Assembly (NCBI GenBank): GCA_934590355.1
Contig: CAKTOX010000005.1
Coordinates: 1 to 64,000, forward strand
Direction: 5' to 3'
Length of the DNA: 64,000 nt
Origin: an uncultured Oscillospiraceae bacterium
Lineage (GTDB): Bacteria > Bacillota > Clostridia > Oscillospirales > Oscillospiraceae
Position 1 is the stretch's first letter. Each line of letters starts with the position of its first letter. A model generated the notes under the pieces. That model searched no databases and was not told the origin of the DNA. It worked only from the letters and a program-made list of their open reading frames with translations. This document shows positions 6,809-16,150 of the stretch, one piece after another. The position numbers and the translations under genes are program-made.

Positions 6809-9049
6809 ATGGCTAAGAAACAGTCAAACGAGAAAAAACAATTTGATAACCCGAACGTCGTGGGGCTGCGCGCAGAGGTGCTTGAGCAGCCGATAACCGA
6901 AACGCTGGAGCAAAACTATATGCCCTACGCGATGAGCGTTATCATCTCCCGTGCGATACCGGAAATAGACGGCTTCAAGCCCTCGCACAGAAAGCTCCTG
7001 TATACGATGTATAAGATGGGGCTGCTGTCCGGCGGCAGAACGAAAAGCGCCAACATAGTCGGTCAGACGATGCGCCTAAACCCTCACGGCGACGCCGCAA
7101 TATACGAAACGATGGTGCGCCTTTCCAAGGGCTATGACGCACTGCTGACCCCCTTTGTTGACTCCAAGGGCAACTTCGGCAAGGTGTATTCGCGCGATAT
7201 GTCCTACGCCGCATCGCGTTACACCGAGGCAAAGCTCTCCGCAATCTGCGCCGACATCTTCGGCGATATCGACAAGGAAACTGTCGAGTTTAACGATAAC
7301 TACGACGGCAGCATGAAGGAACCTGCGCTTCTGCCCACTGCATTCCCGAACGTCCTTGTTTCGAGCAACACAGGCATTGCGGTCGGCATGGCAAGCCAGA
7401 TATGCGGCTTTAACCTCGAGGAGGTCTGCCGCGCGACGATAGAATATCTCCAGGATCCGGAATGCGATTTATTCCTGTCCATGCCCGCACCCGATTTTTC
7501 CACGGGCGGTGAGATCATCTATGACCGCACTGAGATGGAGAGCATTTATAACAGCGGCCGCGGCAGCTTCAAGGTCAGGGCAAGATGGCGTCATATTCCC
7601 AAGGAAAATATCATTGAGATATATGAAATACCGTATACGACCACCTCAGAAGCGATCGTCGATAAGGTTGCGGAGCTCATAAAGGCCGGCAAGATCAAGG
7701 AGATCAACGATATGCGCGATGAGACGGACCTGAGCGGCCTCAAGCTCGCCATCGACCTCAAGCGCGGCACCGATCCCGAAAAGCTCATGCAGAAGCTGTT
7801 TAAGCTCACTCCGCTCATGGACAGCTTCCCCTGCAACTTCAACATTCTCGTCGCCGGCAATCCGCGTGTCATGGGTGTGCGCGAGATACTTGACGAGTGG
7901 TGCGCGTGGCGTATCGAGTGCGTAAAGCGCAGAGTTTATTTCGACCTTTCGCGCAAAAAGGATAAGCTACACCTGCTCAAGGGCCTTGAGACCATCCTCT
8001 TGGACATCGACAAGGCGATATCCATAATCCGCAATACGGAGCTTGAGAGCGAGGTCGTGCCCAACCTGATGATCGGCTTCGGCATCGACAAGATACAGGC
8101 GGAATATGTTGCGGAGATAAAGCTGCGCAACATAAACAGGGAGTATATTCTCAAGCGCACCGCGGAAATTGACGAGCTTGAGCGGGCAATAGCCGAGCTT
8201 GAGGAAACGCTCAAGAGCCGTCGTAAGATAAAGAGCATAATAATCTCCGAGCTTAAGGCCATCATAAAAAAGTACCCCGCGCCGAGAAAAACAGGTATTG
8301 TCTACGCGAGTGAAATCGAGGAATACACCGAGGAGGATACCGTTGAGGACTATCCCGTAAGCGTATTCCTCTCCAATGAGGGGTATTTAAAGAAGATAAC
8401 GCCGCAGTCTCTGCGTATGAGCAGCGAGCAGAAGTTCAAAGACGGTGACACGCTTAAAATGAGCTTTGAGGCGGCAAACCGCACCGAGCTTCTGGTATTC
8501 ACCGACCGTCAGCAGGTCTACAAAACGCGCCTTTCCGATTTCGACGACACCAAGGCATCCGCTCTGGGAACCTATCTGCCCACGAAGCTGAGCATGGACG
8601 ACGGCGAGAGAGTGCTTGAGATCATCTGCCCGGGCGACTACCGAAAGAATCTGCTGCTGTTCTTCGAAAACGGCAAGGTCGCGCGACTTGACCTTGAAAG
8701 CTATGAAACGAAGACCAACCGCAAGAAGCTCGTCAATGCTTATTCCGACAAGAGTCCGCTTGCAGCTGTGTATATGATATCCGAGGAGATAGATATGGCG
8801 GTGTTTGCAAGCGACGGCCGCGCACTCGTGTTTAACACAACGCTTTTGCAGGTCAAAACGAGCCGCAGCACGCAGGGTGTGGGTGTCATGAGCCTAAAGA
8901 AAAACAGCCGCGTCACATCTGCTGCGCCGCTTGCCGACACGGTTATACAAAACGTTTCGCGCTATCGCGTCCGCAGCCTGCCTGCCGCCGGAGCGCTTCT
9001 TAAAGAGGACGACAGGGGAGAGACGCAGCTCTCGCTCATGGACGATTAA
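6809..9049 (+). CDS. Divergent type IIA topoisomerase A subunit (ParC/GyrA-like)
   Basis: The DNA cutting and rejoining subunit, 746 residues. The breakage-reunion domain (about 30-490) carries the nucleophile Y138 next to R137 in SRYTEAKL, the winged-helix segment NPHGDAAIYE (93-100) and IAVGMAS. A coiled arm (about 380-470) and a shortened beta-pinwheel C-terminal domain follow; I see no GyrA box (QRRGGKG), which favours topoisomerase IV-type decatenation or relaxation over supercoiling. The fixed LPDVRDGLKPVHRR stretch is IPEIDGFKPSHRK. The position of GyrA Ser83 holds Ala (A96), so quinolone contact there is probably lost. It ends 10 bases before the YitT gene and shares the operon with the parE-like gene. 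Confidence 0.85.
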   Translation: MAKKQSNEKKQFDNPNVVGLRAEVLEQPITETLEQNYMPYAMSVIISRAIPEIDGFKPSHRKLLYTMYKMGLLSGGRTKSANIVGQTMRLNPHGDAAIYETMVRLSKGYDALLTPFVDSKGNFGKVYSRDMSYAASRYTEAKLSAICADIFGDIDKETVEFNDNYDGSMKEPALLPTAFPNVLVSSNTGIAVGMASQICGFNLEEVCRATIEYLQDPECDLFLSMPAPDFSTGGEIIYDRTEMESIYNSGRGSFKVRARWRHIPKENIIEIYEIPYTTTSEAIVDKVAELIKAGKIKEINDMRDETDLSGLKLAIDLKRGTDPEKLMQKLFKLTPLMDSFPCNFNILVAGNPRVMGVREILDEWCAWRIECVKRRVYFDLSRKKDKLHLLKGLETILLDIDKAISIIRNTELESEVVPNLMIGFGIDKIQAEYVAEIKLRNINREYILKRTAEIDELERAIAELEETLKSRRKIKSIIISELKAIIKKYPAPRKTGIVYASEIEEYTEEDTVEDYPVSVFLSNEGYLKKITPQSLRMSSEQKFKDGDTLKMSFEAANRTELLVFTDRQQVYKTRLSDFDDTKASALGTYLPTKLSMDDGERVLEIICPGDYRKNLLLFFENGKVARLDLESYETKTNRKKLVNAYSDKSPLAAVYMISEEIDMAVFASDGRALVFNTTLLQVKTSRSTQGVGVMSLKKNSRVTSAAPLADTVIQNVSRYRVRSLPAAGALLKEDDRGETQLSLMDD

Positions 9050-9059
9050 GGAGGGCAAT

Positions 9060-9926
9060 ATGAAAGCAATTAAAACAAAGGACTATGTTTGGCAATATGT
9101 GCTCATCATCGTCGGCAGCGCACTGTTCGCTGCGGGATTTCAGTTTTTCCTGTATCCGAACTCAATAATCGTCGGCGGCGTCAGCGGTATTGCAATGATA
9201 ATTAACTACCTCACAGGCCTTCCCGTCGGCGTTATGAATATCGTTCTCAATATCCCGCTGTTTGTCATCGCGTGGCGTCAGTTCGGAACGAAATTCGTCA
9301 TCGGTTCGTTTGTGGGAATGATGCTTTCGTCCGTGTTTGTCGATCTGCTTGCACTTATAAGCTACAGCCCGACTAACGATCTGCTTCTCGCCTGTATCAT
9401 AGGCGGCGCGATCAAGGGACTGGGCATGGGCATCATTTACTATGCCGGAGCCACGACCGGCGGCACGGATATTATTGCAAAGTTCGTGCGCCTGAAGTAT
9501 CCGTACATTAACTTCGGAACTCTCATTCTTTTGACTGACGCCATCATAATCCTTGCCTTTGCGATCATCTTCCATAAGGTCGAGGGCGCAATGTACGCAG
9601 TCATCGCAATGTTCGTCGTTTCCAGAGTTATTGACCTTGTCCTGTACGGCGTTGACAACTCTAACGTGTGCTACATCATAAGTGAAAAGAGCGAGCAGCT
9701 CGTCAATGACATCACCGACAGTCTCCACCGCGGCGTCACCATTCTCGAGGGCGAGGGAGCATATTCCCATCAAAACAAGCAGGTGCTCCTGTGCGTGGTG
9801 AAGCGTACTCAGGTGGCCGACATCCGCAAAATAATCAAGAGCGTTGACGAGAATGCGTTCTTCATCATAACCGACGCCAAGAACGTTTTCGGCAAGGGCT
9901 TTGGCGATATAAGCGATAATCAGTAA
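9060..9926 (+). CDS. YitT family membrane protein (DUF2179)
   Basis: A 288-residue integral membrane protein of the YitT/UPF0750 family: five to six membrane helices with the family patterns GFQFFLYP, GGVSGIAMII and GATTGGTDIIAK, then a cytoplasmic DUF2179 domain (about 210-280) ending in ITDAKNVFGKGF. Substrate and function are unknown; a transport role is often supposed. AAGGAGGG lies 5-6 bases before the ATG at 9060, so the upstream ATG-less extension to 8931, which overlaps the parC-like gene, is rejected. It is probably the last gene of the topoisomerase operon. Confidence 0.85.
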   Translation: MKAIKTKDYVWQYVLIIVGSALFAAGFQFFLYPNSIIVGGVSGIAMIINYLTGLPVGVMNIVLNIPLFVIAWRQFGTKFVIGSFVGMMLSSVFVDLLALISYSPTNDLLLACIIGGAIKGLGMGIIYYAGATTGGTDIIAKFVRLKYPYINFGTLILLTDAIIILAFAIIFHKVEGAMYAVIAMFVVSRVIDLVLYGVDNSNVCYIISEKSEQLVNDITDSLHRGVTILEGEGAYSHQNKQVLLCVVKRTQVADIRKIIKSVDENAFFIITDAKNVFGKGFGDISDNQ

Positions 9927-9953
9927 AAACTCAGGGAATAAGATAAATTGTGC

Positions 9954-9981
9954 TTGACAAATTCAAAATCTGTGGTATTAT
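9954..9981 (+). promoter_or_regulatory. Promoter of tRNA-Gly
   Basis: A perfect TTGACA (9954-9959), 16-base spacer and TATTAT (9976-9981), 16 bases upstream of the mature tRNA 5' end. Confidence 0.7.
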
Positions 9982-9997
9982 TTATCTTGTTCCGCAC

Positions 9998-10073
9998 GCG
10001 GGCATAGCTCATCCGGTAGAGCGCCACCTTGCCAAGGTGGAGGTAGCGAGTTCGAGTCTCGTTGCCCGCTCCA
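9998..10073 (+). tRNA. tRNA-Gly (GCC)
   Basis: A full 76-base cloverleaf: acceptor GCGGGCA pairs with TGCCCGC, D-arm GCTC/GAGC, anticodon stem CCACC/GGTGG with loop TTGCCAA (anticodon GCC at 10031-10033), T-arm GCGAG/CTCGT with TTCGAGT loop, discriminator T and encoded CCA. Confidence 0.97.
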
Positions 10074-10075
10074 TA

Positions 10076-10103
10076 AGATCTGTCAGAGCATTCTGACAGG
10101 TCT
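10076..10103 (+). terminator. Terminator of tRNA-Gly
   Basis: A 12-bp stem (10076-10087 with 10092-10103, one T-G pair) with a GCAT loop, followed by a run of T up to 10110. It begins two bases after the CCA end. Confidence 0.9.
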
Positions 10104-10136
10104 TTTTTTTATGCCGTTTTATATCAAGAAGCCAAC

Positions 10137-10167
10137 AAAAAATCCCGTCCATAGGACGGGATTTTTT
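10137..10167 (-). terminator. Terminator of the SLH surface-protein gene
   Basis: AAAAAATCCCGTCC (10137-10150) and GGACGGGATTTTTT (10154-10167) form a 14-bp stem with a 3-base loop. Read on the minus strand it follows the stop codon at 10180 by 12 bases and has the required T run. Confidence 0.85.
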
Positions 10168-10179
10168 GCTTATGGAATT

Positions 10180-13100
10180 TTATTTGCCGCTGATCATGGC
10201 ATGGTATATGGCGATGATTTTGGCAACCTCGGCGCGATTTGCAGCTGCCTTCGGCAGGAACGTGCCGTCGGGGTAACCATTGACTATCTTGCTCTGCACT
10301 GCCCAAAGCACAGCATCATTAGCCCACGCGGAAATGTCCTTGGCGTCGGTGAACGCAACGGTTCCGCTGCAAGCGGGGGAGCTTGCGTAACGGTAGAACA
10401 TTGTCACAATCTCTTCGCGGGTGATTGAGAGGTCGGGCTCAAACGTCGTCTCGGACGTACCGTTTGTCACCTTGGCATTATATGCCCAAGTGATAGCGTC
10501 TGCGGCATAGTGATCCTTGTCAACGTCCGTGAACGGATTGCTCATGCCCTTGACGCTGGGCTGACCGGCAATGCGGTAGAGAACGAGCGCGATCATTGCG
10601 CGATCCATGTTTGCATCAGGCTCGAAGGTGGTATCGGACGTGCCGATCATTAGACCGTTGTCCCAAGTGTACTTAACGGAGTCATAGTACCATGCACCGC
10701 TGTTAACGTCGGTAAACGGCATGGTGCTTCCGCCGGTGCATACGATGTCGGCTCTGTCACGGATACGGATGCGCGGTGCAACAATGCTGCCGTCAAGCGC
10801 GAAGGTGTTGTCATAAGAGGCGAGACCTACTGCGGTGACGGTGCAGCCGACGGAAAGACCGCTTATGGTCTTGTCCTTGGTGATGTAGCCGTCAATGAAC
10901 AGGCGGCAAACGTCACCCTTTGCGTCCTTGACCATGATGGTCTGAACAAGACCCTCGGACTTTTCAATTCTGGTCACGGTGCCGCTTATCTTGACGAGCG
11001 AGCCGAGAACGCTGCCGTCGGTAATCATTTTTGCGGTGACGTCCTTAGGTGCAACGGGAGTTGCCTCGCCGATCTTGACGCAGGACTTGACAGCGATCTG
11101 TCTCTCGCCCTGATAGGAGCTCGTGGTGCCGGTTATGCGCACCTTGTCGCCGATTTTGTACTCTCCGGCAACGGGGAATGCGTTGATACCCGCGGTTTCA
11201 TCCTGAACGTAGATGCAGTCGAAGAATGCGGTGTCCTTATCGTAACCGGAGGCGTTGGAGGTGACGACGCCCTCGATGGTGTAGCGCACGCCCTCTTCCT
11301 TTTCCGCCTGAACGTCGGCTATCGGGGTGACCTTAATGGGGTTGATATAGGTTGCGAGGTTCTCGCAGATGGTGTAGTTGGAGTAGTTCTTTTCAGCGCC
11401 GCTGTCGGTATCGCCGGCCTTTGCCTGAACCTCAAAGTTTGACATGAATGCTGCGCCGGAAACTACAACGAGGCCCTTGCCAGGGAGCTGCTCGGTAGCG
11501 AGGAGCATGACCGCGCTGTCGCCGTTTGTCATCGCGTATTTGTAGCTCGTGCCGCCGCGGCCGTCGTTATCCATGTCCTTGGAAACGGTCGTGGTAAACG
11601 AGTAGACGGCGGGGGAGACGGTGCCAGGAAGCGTGGCGATCGGGTTCTCGCTGCTGTCAACGGCATACACCGTGGCGCCGCCGTACTGGCTGAACAGCTG
11701 GGTGTACTTGTTGTCGTTCGGATGCTCGGCATCAAACTCGACGCCCTTGAGCAGCATGTTGTCCATGTTATAGTTGGACGGATACAGACGCCACTTGCCG
11801 TAGCTGGCGTCGCTCGAGGCACCGTTTACGTCGTCAAATGCGGTATCGTCGCCGATCCTCAGGCTTGAGCCGAGCGCCTTGAGGAGCTTGTTCTGCTGAT
11901 CGGACATATGCTCGCCGTCGGGGAGCGTGCCGTACTTTTCATACTGGTCGGACCAGCCGGAAACCACGACCGTGCCGCCGTTTGCGTTAAATTCCGCAAT
12001 AGCCGCTATCTCGTTATCGGCATAGCAAGCATACGGATCCTTGAGAACGGTGCCGTTGCGGCGGGTGGGTGCGGTGAGGATGAGTGCCTTATACTTGGGG
12101 TTGGAGCAGGCTGCTACGAGCTCGTCGGAGGTCTTGAGCATAACTGCGCGAACGCCGTACTGAGCGGCGAGGTTCGAGAAGTTGCCCATGCTGTCCTTGT
12201 AGTTGCCGTCAACGTACTCGTTGTAGTGCGCGGCGTCTATGCCGACGTAAACGAGATTGTTTGCGTTGAGGACGTCAAGCTCGATCTCCTTGCTGAAGTT
12301 GTATTCCTTGCCGTTGTGCTCAAGATAAACGGTTACCTTGATGCTCGTGAGCTTTGCGACCTCGGGAGTGAACTTCCATGTGACGGTCTTGTTCTGGGAA
12401 GCCTCGATAGTGCCGGCGGTCTCGTCGGTGTAGAGAACCTTGTCGCCGTTGGTGGAGTAGACGATGGACTTAATGGTTGCCGGCGTTGTCTCGCTGTTAA
12501 ACAGCGTGGTGGTCAGAGTCAGCTCCTCGCCGGTAACGGGGGTAGCGGTGCCGGACTCGACGGAGGATATGCCGAGCTTGAGGCTGTCGCCGACCCAAAC
12601 GGGAGCGGTGACCGCGAGGTCGCCGTCTGCCTCGGTGACGCGGATGAAGTAGTAGGTATACTCGGGCTTGAGTTCAACGGACAGCTCGCCCTTAGCAAGC
12701 TCCGCTGCGTCATTCCAGGTGTGGATGGTCTTGCCGGAGTTAACAACGACCTCGACCTTGCTGATGGTGTCGGTAGCGTCGGGATCGTTAACGCTGACGC
12801 TTAGATTCAGCTTTTCGGGAACCTCGGCGATAGTGCTGCCGAGGGGAAGACCGTTAACGGAGTAGTTGATCTGGAGGTTTTTGTCCTCGGTGGAGTAAAC
12901 GCGCATATCGCGCAGAGCCTGATAGATGCCCTCCTCGGTGAAGTTATCGGTGAGGATAACGTCGCGCGCGTCGTTTGCGTTGCCCCACTTGCCCTTGTGG
13001 TTATCCTGGTTGTTGGTGGGAGCAACGTGCCAGCCCTTGTCGAGCGCCATGATGTACTGCTCGTAGCTGGGGTAGTAGCCGCCTGCGCCTATCTGACCCT

Positions 13101-15939
13101 CGCCGTTGCCGACCTCAACGAGGAATATACGGCTGTCAACGACTGCATCCCAGTAGGAGAAGTCGGAGAAGTTGCCGAAGGTCTTGCCGGGATGGTTGAA
13201 CTGGCTGACGGAGCCGTTGCCCTCGGCCTGAGAGAGCAGGGAATAGTATGCCTTCATGCCGGCGTCGGCGGTCTTGTTATTGAGGGTGGAGTTGTTTCTG
13301 GAAACGATACCGGGGGTGTTAAAGGTGTTAATATGTCCCGGACCGCCTGACCAGGTCATCTCGAAGCCAGCGAGAGCGACGAGCTTGCCGCTGTGAGTTG
13401 CGTTAAACTGCGCAACGGAGCTCTTGTAGGAGTTCCACAGCTCCTGGCTCTTGACGGTTGCCTTGCTCATGTCGTACAGAGCTTCCTCGGGGTTGGCGCT
13501 GCCCTTCTCGTCAAAATAGTTGGAGTGATCGGTAAAGGCCACAAAGTCAACGTTTGCGCTGTCGGGAAGCCCCGCAACGTAGCTGAGTGCGGAGTCAAGC
13601 GTACCCGCACCGTCGGAGTACTGACCGGTGTGGGAGTGGAGCTGGCCGAAGTAGAGCTGATACTGCGATTCGCCCACGGTGAAGCTCCAGGACTTTTCGC
13701 CGACCTTATTGTCGGCACGGGTGACCTTAACGTTAACTACGACCTTGCCGTCGTCCATTGCCGCGGCGGGGGTGTAGCTGATCTTGCCGTTTTCGTACAC
13801 GGCGTCGACCTTTTCTCCGTTTACGGTCATCTCAACGGTGGGCTTGTCGCCTGCGTTTGCGATGTCGGCGCTTATGGTCGGGGTCTTGTTGTCAAGGGTC
13901 TCGCTGCCCTGTGCGGGAGTGAGGTTGGAAATAACGGGCTCGTCCTTTATCTGAACGGTTGCGGAGGCTCTTGCCTCGTTGCCCATGGGATCGTTGAATG
14001 CAAAGGTGATGGTGAAGGTGTCGCCGACTGCGGCAGCGTCACGGATATCCGAGTCCCAAACAGTGATGTGAGCAACAACGTCGCCCTTTTCGTAATCTGC
14101 CGGACAATCAACATCCGTGTTGCCCTGCTGGACAGTCAGCTGCGGATTTGTCTGCACTTCGGGGATGTAGTTTCCCTTTGCGTCTTTGATGCTGTACTCG
14201 GTCCAGGGAGACTCAATGCCGAGGATGGAGCTGATGTTAATATCAAACATGTAGTCGTCGCCAAGATATGCGGGGGGCATGGTCTCGGGGAACTCAATGA
14301 CGGGCTTGATGACAACGCCGCCGGTGAGCTTGACGTCGGGCGCAACGGGGTAGAAGTAGAACGAATAGATAGTGTAATCCTCTACGTTGTACATGCTGTA
14401 GGTCTGGTAGCAGTCGGAGTAATACTCGAGCCACTGGCTGTATCTGTCGTTAAACTTCGCGGTGCGGCTTTCCAGCTCATAGCCGCCGACGCCGCCCGAG
14501 CAGGTGCGCACGAGCCAGTCGGCGTCCTCGGCCTTTATCTCAACGTCGTTTACCGTGCCGGTAAAGTCCTTGGAATAGAAGGCGTTTTTGCCGGTGCCGT
14601 TGGAGCAGAGATAGCCGTAGGTCTCGTTGTAGAAGCGGTAGTATTCGCCGTTTTTCTGCACCTCGAACACGACTGCGCCGTTAGAAGGAGTTGCAATGCC
14701 GTCCTTAACGGTCGTGGGAGCGTTCTTTGCACAGTATGCGTCGTTCTGAATGCCAATCGAGCCCTTAGCGTTCTGGTTATAGATAACGACCTTGCTGCCG
14801 ACCTCGGGCAGACCGTTATCTTCGGGCGCGTCGGAAACACCCTCACGCACGAGCTTGTAGAAGGTCATGCCGAAATCCTTTTCGGTGACCTTGTCTGCGC
14901 TTGTTCCGTAAACAGTAAAACCGGAAACATTATTCTTGTTAGTATACCATTCAAGGTACACCTTTCCGTAAGAGCTTTCGGTTTTTGCGCTGTAGATGAC
15001 GTTGAAGGTGCTGTTGCCCTTTGTAACGGTGTCAAGCAGCCAACCGGTATTTTTAGAAGCGTCGGTAGAGATGTTAGTGTATTTCTTACCGTTGCTCTCA
15101 CTTTCATAGCTTGAAAGCACCTTGTCGCCCTGAGTGAAAGTGTAGCTGTTATCGGAATCTACACCGACGACCCACTGAATGGTCTGGCTCTTGGAGGGGA
15201 GCACTGTCATGTAGCCGTTGCTGTTTATTTCGGCACTTGCTCCTGCAAGGTAAAAACCGGATGTTTCCGAAGCCATTGCCATGCCGTTGCCTGCGTTATA
15301 AATAACAACGGTATCGCCTGCGGAGACGGAATCGACCTTTTCATAGACGGAATACTTCTTGTCTATGCCCGCATAGGGATCGGCTGCGAGAGTGTAGAGA
15401 GCAACCGGCTGCTGATTCGTGTATGTTGCGCTCTTATAGAAGCGGAAGCGCATTTGATCATTGCGGTTGTTAAAGCGCATATGGGCATTTTCGCAGACGA
15501 TGTCAGTCGAACCATCCTCAAGAACGGAGAGAGTAATGGGGTGCTTCGCGGCAGTGTCCTTGTTTGCGGAAGAAGAAAGCATGTTGCCATCGCTTGATGC
15601 ATAGACATACATGCCGGACGCTGTCTTCATTACATATCCACCCTCGACTTTTTCGAGAGTGACAGAAATGCCTGCCGGTGCAGTAGCCTTGCCGTTATCT
15701 AAAGTAACGGTCTTGTAGTCATTTACTGCATCAGGCTTTGCAAGACTGCCGTCGAAAGCAAATCCGCCGTCTTCGTAGACAAGCAGGTACTCGCCCGACC
15801 AATCTTGCGGTGCTGCGGTAACCTTGGTTGTGCTAACAGTGTCCGCGTCTGCTGCAAATGCTGCGGTCGGGAGCAGGGTCATTATCATGACCAGCGCCAG
15901 AAGCAGTGACAGGGCTCTGTTGAGCTTTGTTGTTCTCAT
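10180..15939 (-). CDS. SLH-anchored multidomain surface protein with PHP hydrolase domain
   Basis: A 1919-residue secreted protein. Residues 1-29 are a clear signal peptide (basic start, hydrophobic core, AFA-A cleavage). The N-terminal half (about 30-560) has repeated segments that may be beta-trefoil or carbohydrate-binding-like. An immunoglobulin-like stretch follows, then a PHP/CehA-type metallohydrolase domain (about 763-1055) with HSHT (H768, H770), FTDHS, an AGFEMTW Glu, QFNHPG and NNQDNH as metal ligands. Next come an Ig-like segment, a glutamine-amidotransferase-like fold (about 1225-1530), an OB-like domain (about 1550-1735) and three SLH repeats (about 1740-1915) that bind wall polymers. 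It is probably a cell-surface phosphodiesterase or phosphatase; the substrate is unknown. AAGGAGGT precedes the ATG by 8 bases. It stands alone between tRNA-Gly and a YibE/F gene. Confidence 0.85.
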   Translation of the reverse strand: MRTTKLNRALSLLLALVMIMTLLPTAAFAADADTVSTTKVTAAPQDWSGEYLLVYEDGGFAFDGSLAKPDAVNDYKTVTLDNGKATAPAGISVTLEKVEGGYVMKTASGMYVYASSDGNMLSSSANKDTAAKHPITLSVLEDGSTDIVCENAHMRFNNRNDQMRFRFYKSATYTNQQPVALYTLAADPYAGIDKKYSVYEKVDSVSAGDTVVIYNAGNGMAMASETSGFYLAGASAEINSNGYMTVLPSKSQTIQWVVGVDSDNSYTFTQGDKVLSSYESESNGKKYTNISTDASKNTGWLLDTVTKGNSTFNVIYSAKTESSYGKVYLEWYTNKNNVSGFTVYGTSADKVTEKDFGMTFYKLVREGVSDAPEDNGLPEVGSKVVIYNQNAKGSIGIQNDAYCAKNAPTTVKDGIATPSNGAVVFEVQKNGEYYRFYNETYGYLCSNGTGKNAFYSKDFTGTVNDVEIKAEDADWLVRTCSGGVGGYELESRTAKFNDRYSQWLEYYSDCYQTYSMYNVEDYTIYSFYFYPVAPDVKLTGGVVIKPVIEFPETMPPAYLGDDYMFDINISSILGIESPWTEYSIKDAKGNYIPEVQTNPQLTVQQGNTDVDCPADYEKGDVVAHITVWDSDIRDAAAVGDTFTITFAFNDPMGNEARASATVQIKDEPVISNLTPAQGSETLDNKTPTISADIANAGDKPTVEMTVNGEKVDAVYENGKISYTPAAAMDDGKVVVNVKVTRADNKVGEKSWSFTVGESQYQLYFGQLHSHTGQYSDGAGTLDSALSYVAGLPDSANVDFVAFTDHSNYFDEKGSANPEEALYDMSKATVKSQELWNSYKSSVAQFNATHSGKLVALAGFEMTWSGGPGHINTFNTPGIVSRNNSTLNNKTADAGMKAYYSLLSQAEGNGSVSQFNHPGKTFGNFSDFSYWDAVVDSRIFLVEVGNGEGQIGAGGYYPSYEQYIMALDKGWHVAPTNNQDNHKGKWGNANDARDVILTDNFTEEGIYQALRDMRVYSTEDKNLQINYSVNGLPLGSTIAEVPEKLNLSVSVNDPDATDTISKVEVVVNSGKTIHTWNDAAELAKGELSVELKPEYTYYFIRVTEADGDLAVTAPVWVGDSLKLGISSVESGTATPVTGEELTLTTTLFNSETTPATIKSIVYSTNGDKVLYTDETAGTIEASQNKTVTWKFTPEVAKLTSIKVTVYLEHNGKEYNFSKEIELDVLNANNLVYVGIDAAHYNEYVDGNYKDSMGNFSNLAAQYGVRAVMLKTSDELVAACSNPKYKALILTAPTRRNGTVLKDPYACYADNEIAAIAEFNANGGTVVVSGWSDQYEKYGTLPDGEHMSDQQNKLLKALGSSLRIGDDTAFDDVNGASSDASYGKWRLYPSNYNMDNMLLKGVEFDAEHPNDNKYTQLFSQYGGATVYAVDSSENPIATLPGTVSPAVYSFTTTVSKDMDNDGRGGTSYKYAMTNGDSAVMLLATEQLPGKGLVVVSGAAFMSNFEVQAKAGDTDSGAEKNYSNYTICENLATYINPIKVTPIADVQAEKEEGVRYTIEGVVTSNASGYDKDTAFFDCIYVQDETAGINAFPVAGEYKIGDKVRITGTTSSYQGERQIAVKSCVKIGEATPVAPKDVTAKMITDGSVLGSLVKISGTVTRIEKSEGLVQTIMVKDAKGDVCRLFIDGYITKDKTISGLSVGCTVTAVGLASYDNTFALDGSIVAPRIRIRDRADIVCTGGSTMPFTDVNSGAWYYDSVKYTWDNGLMIGTSDTTFEPDANMDRAMIALVLYRIAGQPSVKGMSNPFTDVDKDHYAADAITWAYNAKVTNGTSETTFEPDLSITREEIVTMFYRYASSPACSGTVAFTDAKDISAWANDAVLWAVQSKIVNGYPDGTFLPKAAANRAEVAKIIAIYHAMISGK

Positions 15940-16095
15940 GTGTTCATTACCTCCTTAAAATGTCTGTTGTCTAAAGCTTGCTAACATAATAGTAACATAT
16001 ACGGCAGGTCAATTCCAGCACAACGGAGTCTTTTTACCTCGATTTGACACGGTTTGTGCAATTTGGCTCTTTTGCCGCTTTATAATTTGTGTTTC

Positions 16096-16124
16096 TTGAC
16101 AAATCGAATGATAGTTGTTATTCT
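16096..16124 (+). promoter_or_regulatory. Promoter of the YibE/F gene
   Basis: TTGACA (16096-16101), 17-base spacer, TATTCT (16119-16124), 26 bases before the start codon. The minus-strand promoter of the surface-protein gene must also lie in 15940-16095; TTGACC (16007-16012) with TATGTT (15983-15988) at 18 bases is a weak candidate. Confidence 0.6.
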
Positions 16125-16150
16125 GAAAAAAACGATTCGGAAGTGGTCTG

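Noticed and set aside
8931..9059. N-terminal extension of the YitT protein to 8931
   Set aside because: It overlaps the end of the parC-like gene, lacks a ribosome site and adds residues unlike the family; the ATG at 9060 has AAGGAGGG.
11908..15114. Long plus-strand frames (298 and 573 residues) within the surface-protein gene
   Set aside because: They are mirror frames of a GC-biased coding strand; no ribosome sites or domains, and the minus-strand frame has signal peptide, PHP and SLH domains.
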